Origin: Periplaneta americana
Lineage: Eukaryota > Arthropoda > Insecta > Blattodea > Blattidae
NCBI RefSeq assembly: GCF_040183065.1
Contig: NC_091121.1
Span: 62,962,287 to 63,026,286 of the forward strand
Reading direction: 5' to 3'
DNA length: 64,000 bases
Each line of letters begins with the position of its first letter. Position 1 is the stretch's first letter. Below are positions 63,686 to 64,000 of this stretch, piece after piece. The notes below the pieces were generated by a model, which saw nothing but the letters and a program-made list of their open reading frames with translations, made no database searches and was not told the origin of the DNA. The position numbers and the translations under genes are program-made.

Positions 63686-64000
63686 TATGTGTATAGGTAA
63701 ATAGCACGCACACACGTCAGAATCTCATTTTTCAGTAGATAGCACTTAGTCCATTTTGAATTTCTTGTCTTAAATTGTATATAAATTAAGATTGTAATGT
63801 TTTTATGCAAAGTTCTCAAAATTTCTTAAGACTGTCTTTTTCTTATTTGCACCACTTGGTACAAAATCCTATCAGCAACTGGAAACCATGTTACTTTAGG
63901 TTTGTTGATGTCATCTGAACCCCCGTCAGATTCCATGCTTCTTGTTGCTTTCCTTATGTCCGGAGTGTACGCATCTCGTATGAATTTTATTTTTGCTTTC
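63686..64000. other. Right edge, intron 6 of copy B, no recognised feature
   Basis: AT-rich; a (CA)-rich word at 63705. Nothing supported. Confidence 0.4.

Overview
The window is animal, almost certainly insect, nuclear DNA: AT-rich, with very long introns, GT-AG spliced exons and a dense, nested load of transposable elements. It carries an interstitial TTAGG tract (the insect telomere unit) and repeat families whose coding remnants I associate from memory with cockroach (Periplaneta-type) genomes. The species call is inference; no bacterial or organellar sequence is seen. The only host genes I can support are two head-to-tail paralogues on the + strand of the malate/L-lactate dehydrogenase (Ldh_2, PF02615) oxidoreductase family. 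Copy A enters at the left edge with its third exon and ends at 16476 (exons 3-9). Copy B starts at 24482 and runs off the right edge after exon 6 (60363). The four shared exons have identical lengths and phases, and together the copies give a full nine-exon model of 1065 coding bases (354 aa). The shared exons are about 75% identical in protein by my count, so the duplication is not recent. || Layout: 1-16476 is copy A, whose introns hold tRNA-derived SINEs, a Jockey-like LINE relic, several MITEs, a hAT relic, two tandem arrays (79-84 bp and 143 bp units), another LINE relic and a mariner relic. A 1.6-kb hAT-type element begins 40 bp after the copy A stop codon and supplies the first AATAAA signals. 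16.5-24.5 kb is intergenic, with an 89-bp tandem array, SINEs and a MITE. Intron 1 of copy B (24630-37448) holds RTE-like LINE pieces, a Tc1 fragment, a LINE containing a fold-back and a TA-flanked transposon (itself containing a mariner relic), and a 126-bp minisatellite split by a LINE that is in turn split by a hAT transposon. 37.4-42 kb carries exons 2-5 plus small MITEs and a LINE inside a LINE. Intron 5 (41877-60167) contains a P-type transposon with a THAP domain and an internal piggyBac derivative, then a CR1/L2-like LINE split by a 6.2-kb PIF/Harbinger element, a hAT end and a 1.07-kb TTA-flanked MITE. 60.4-64 kb holds a Helitron-like start, a Harbinger-like relic, a SINE and LINE fragments. 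|| The most unusual object is the CR1/L2-like LINE at about 47.25-58.19 kb (minus strand). Its ORF1 combines an N-terminal hydrophobic segment, a 2A-like peptide, a PHD finger, a coiled coil and an SGNH hydrolase. It is separated from the endonuclease-reverse transcriptase frame by one in-frame UGA in the context UGA-CGG, with no AUG before the endonuclease domain. This suggests an unusual way of expressing ORF2. A Harbinger transposon later landed 49 bases beyond that stop. Several other nested insertions can be resolved to exact target-site duplications, which gives a relative chronology of transposition.
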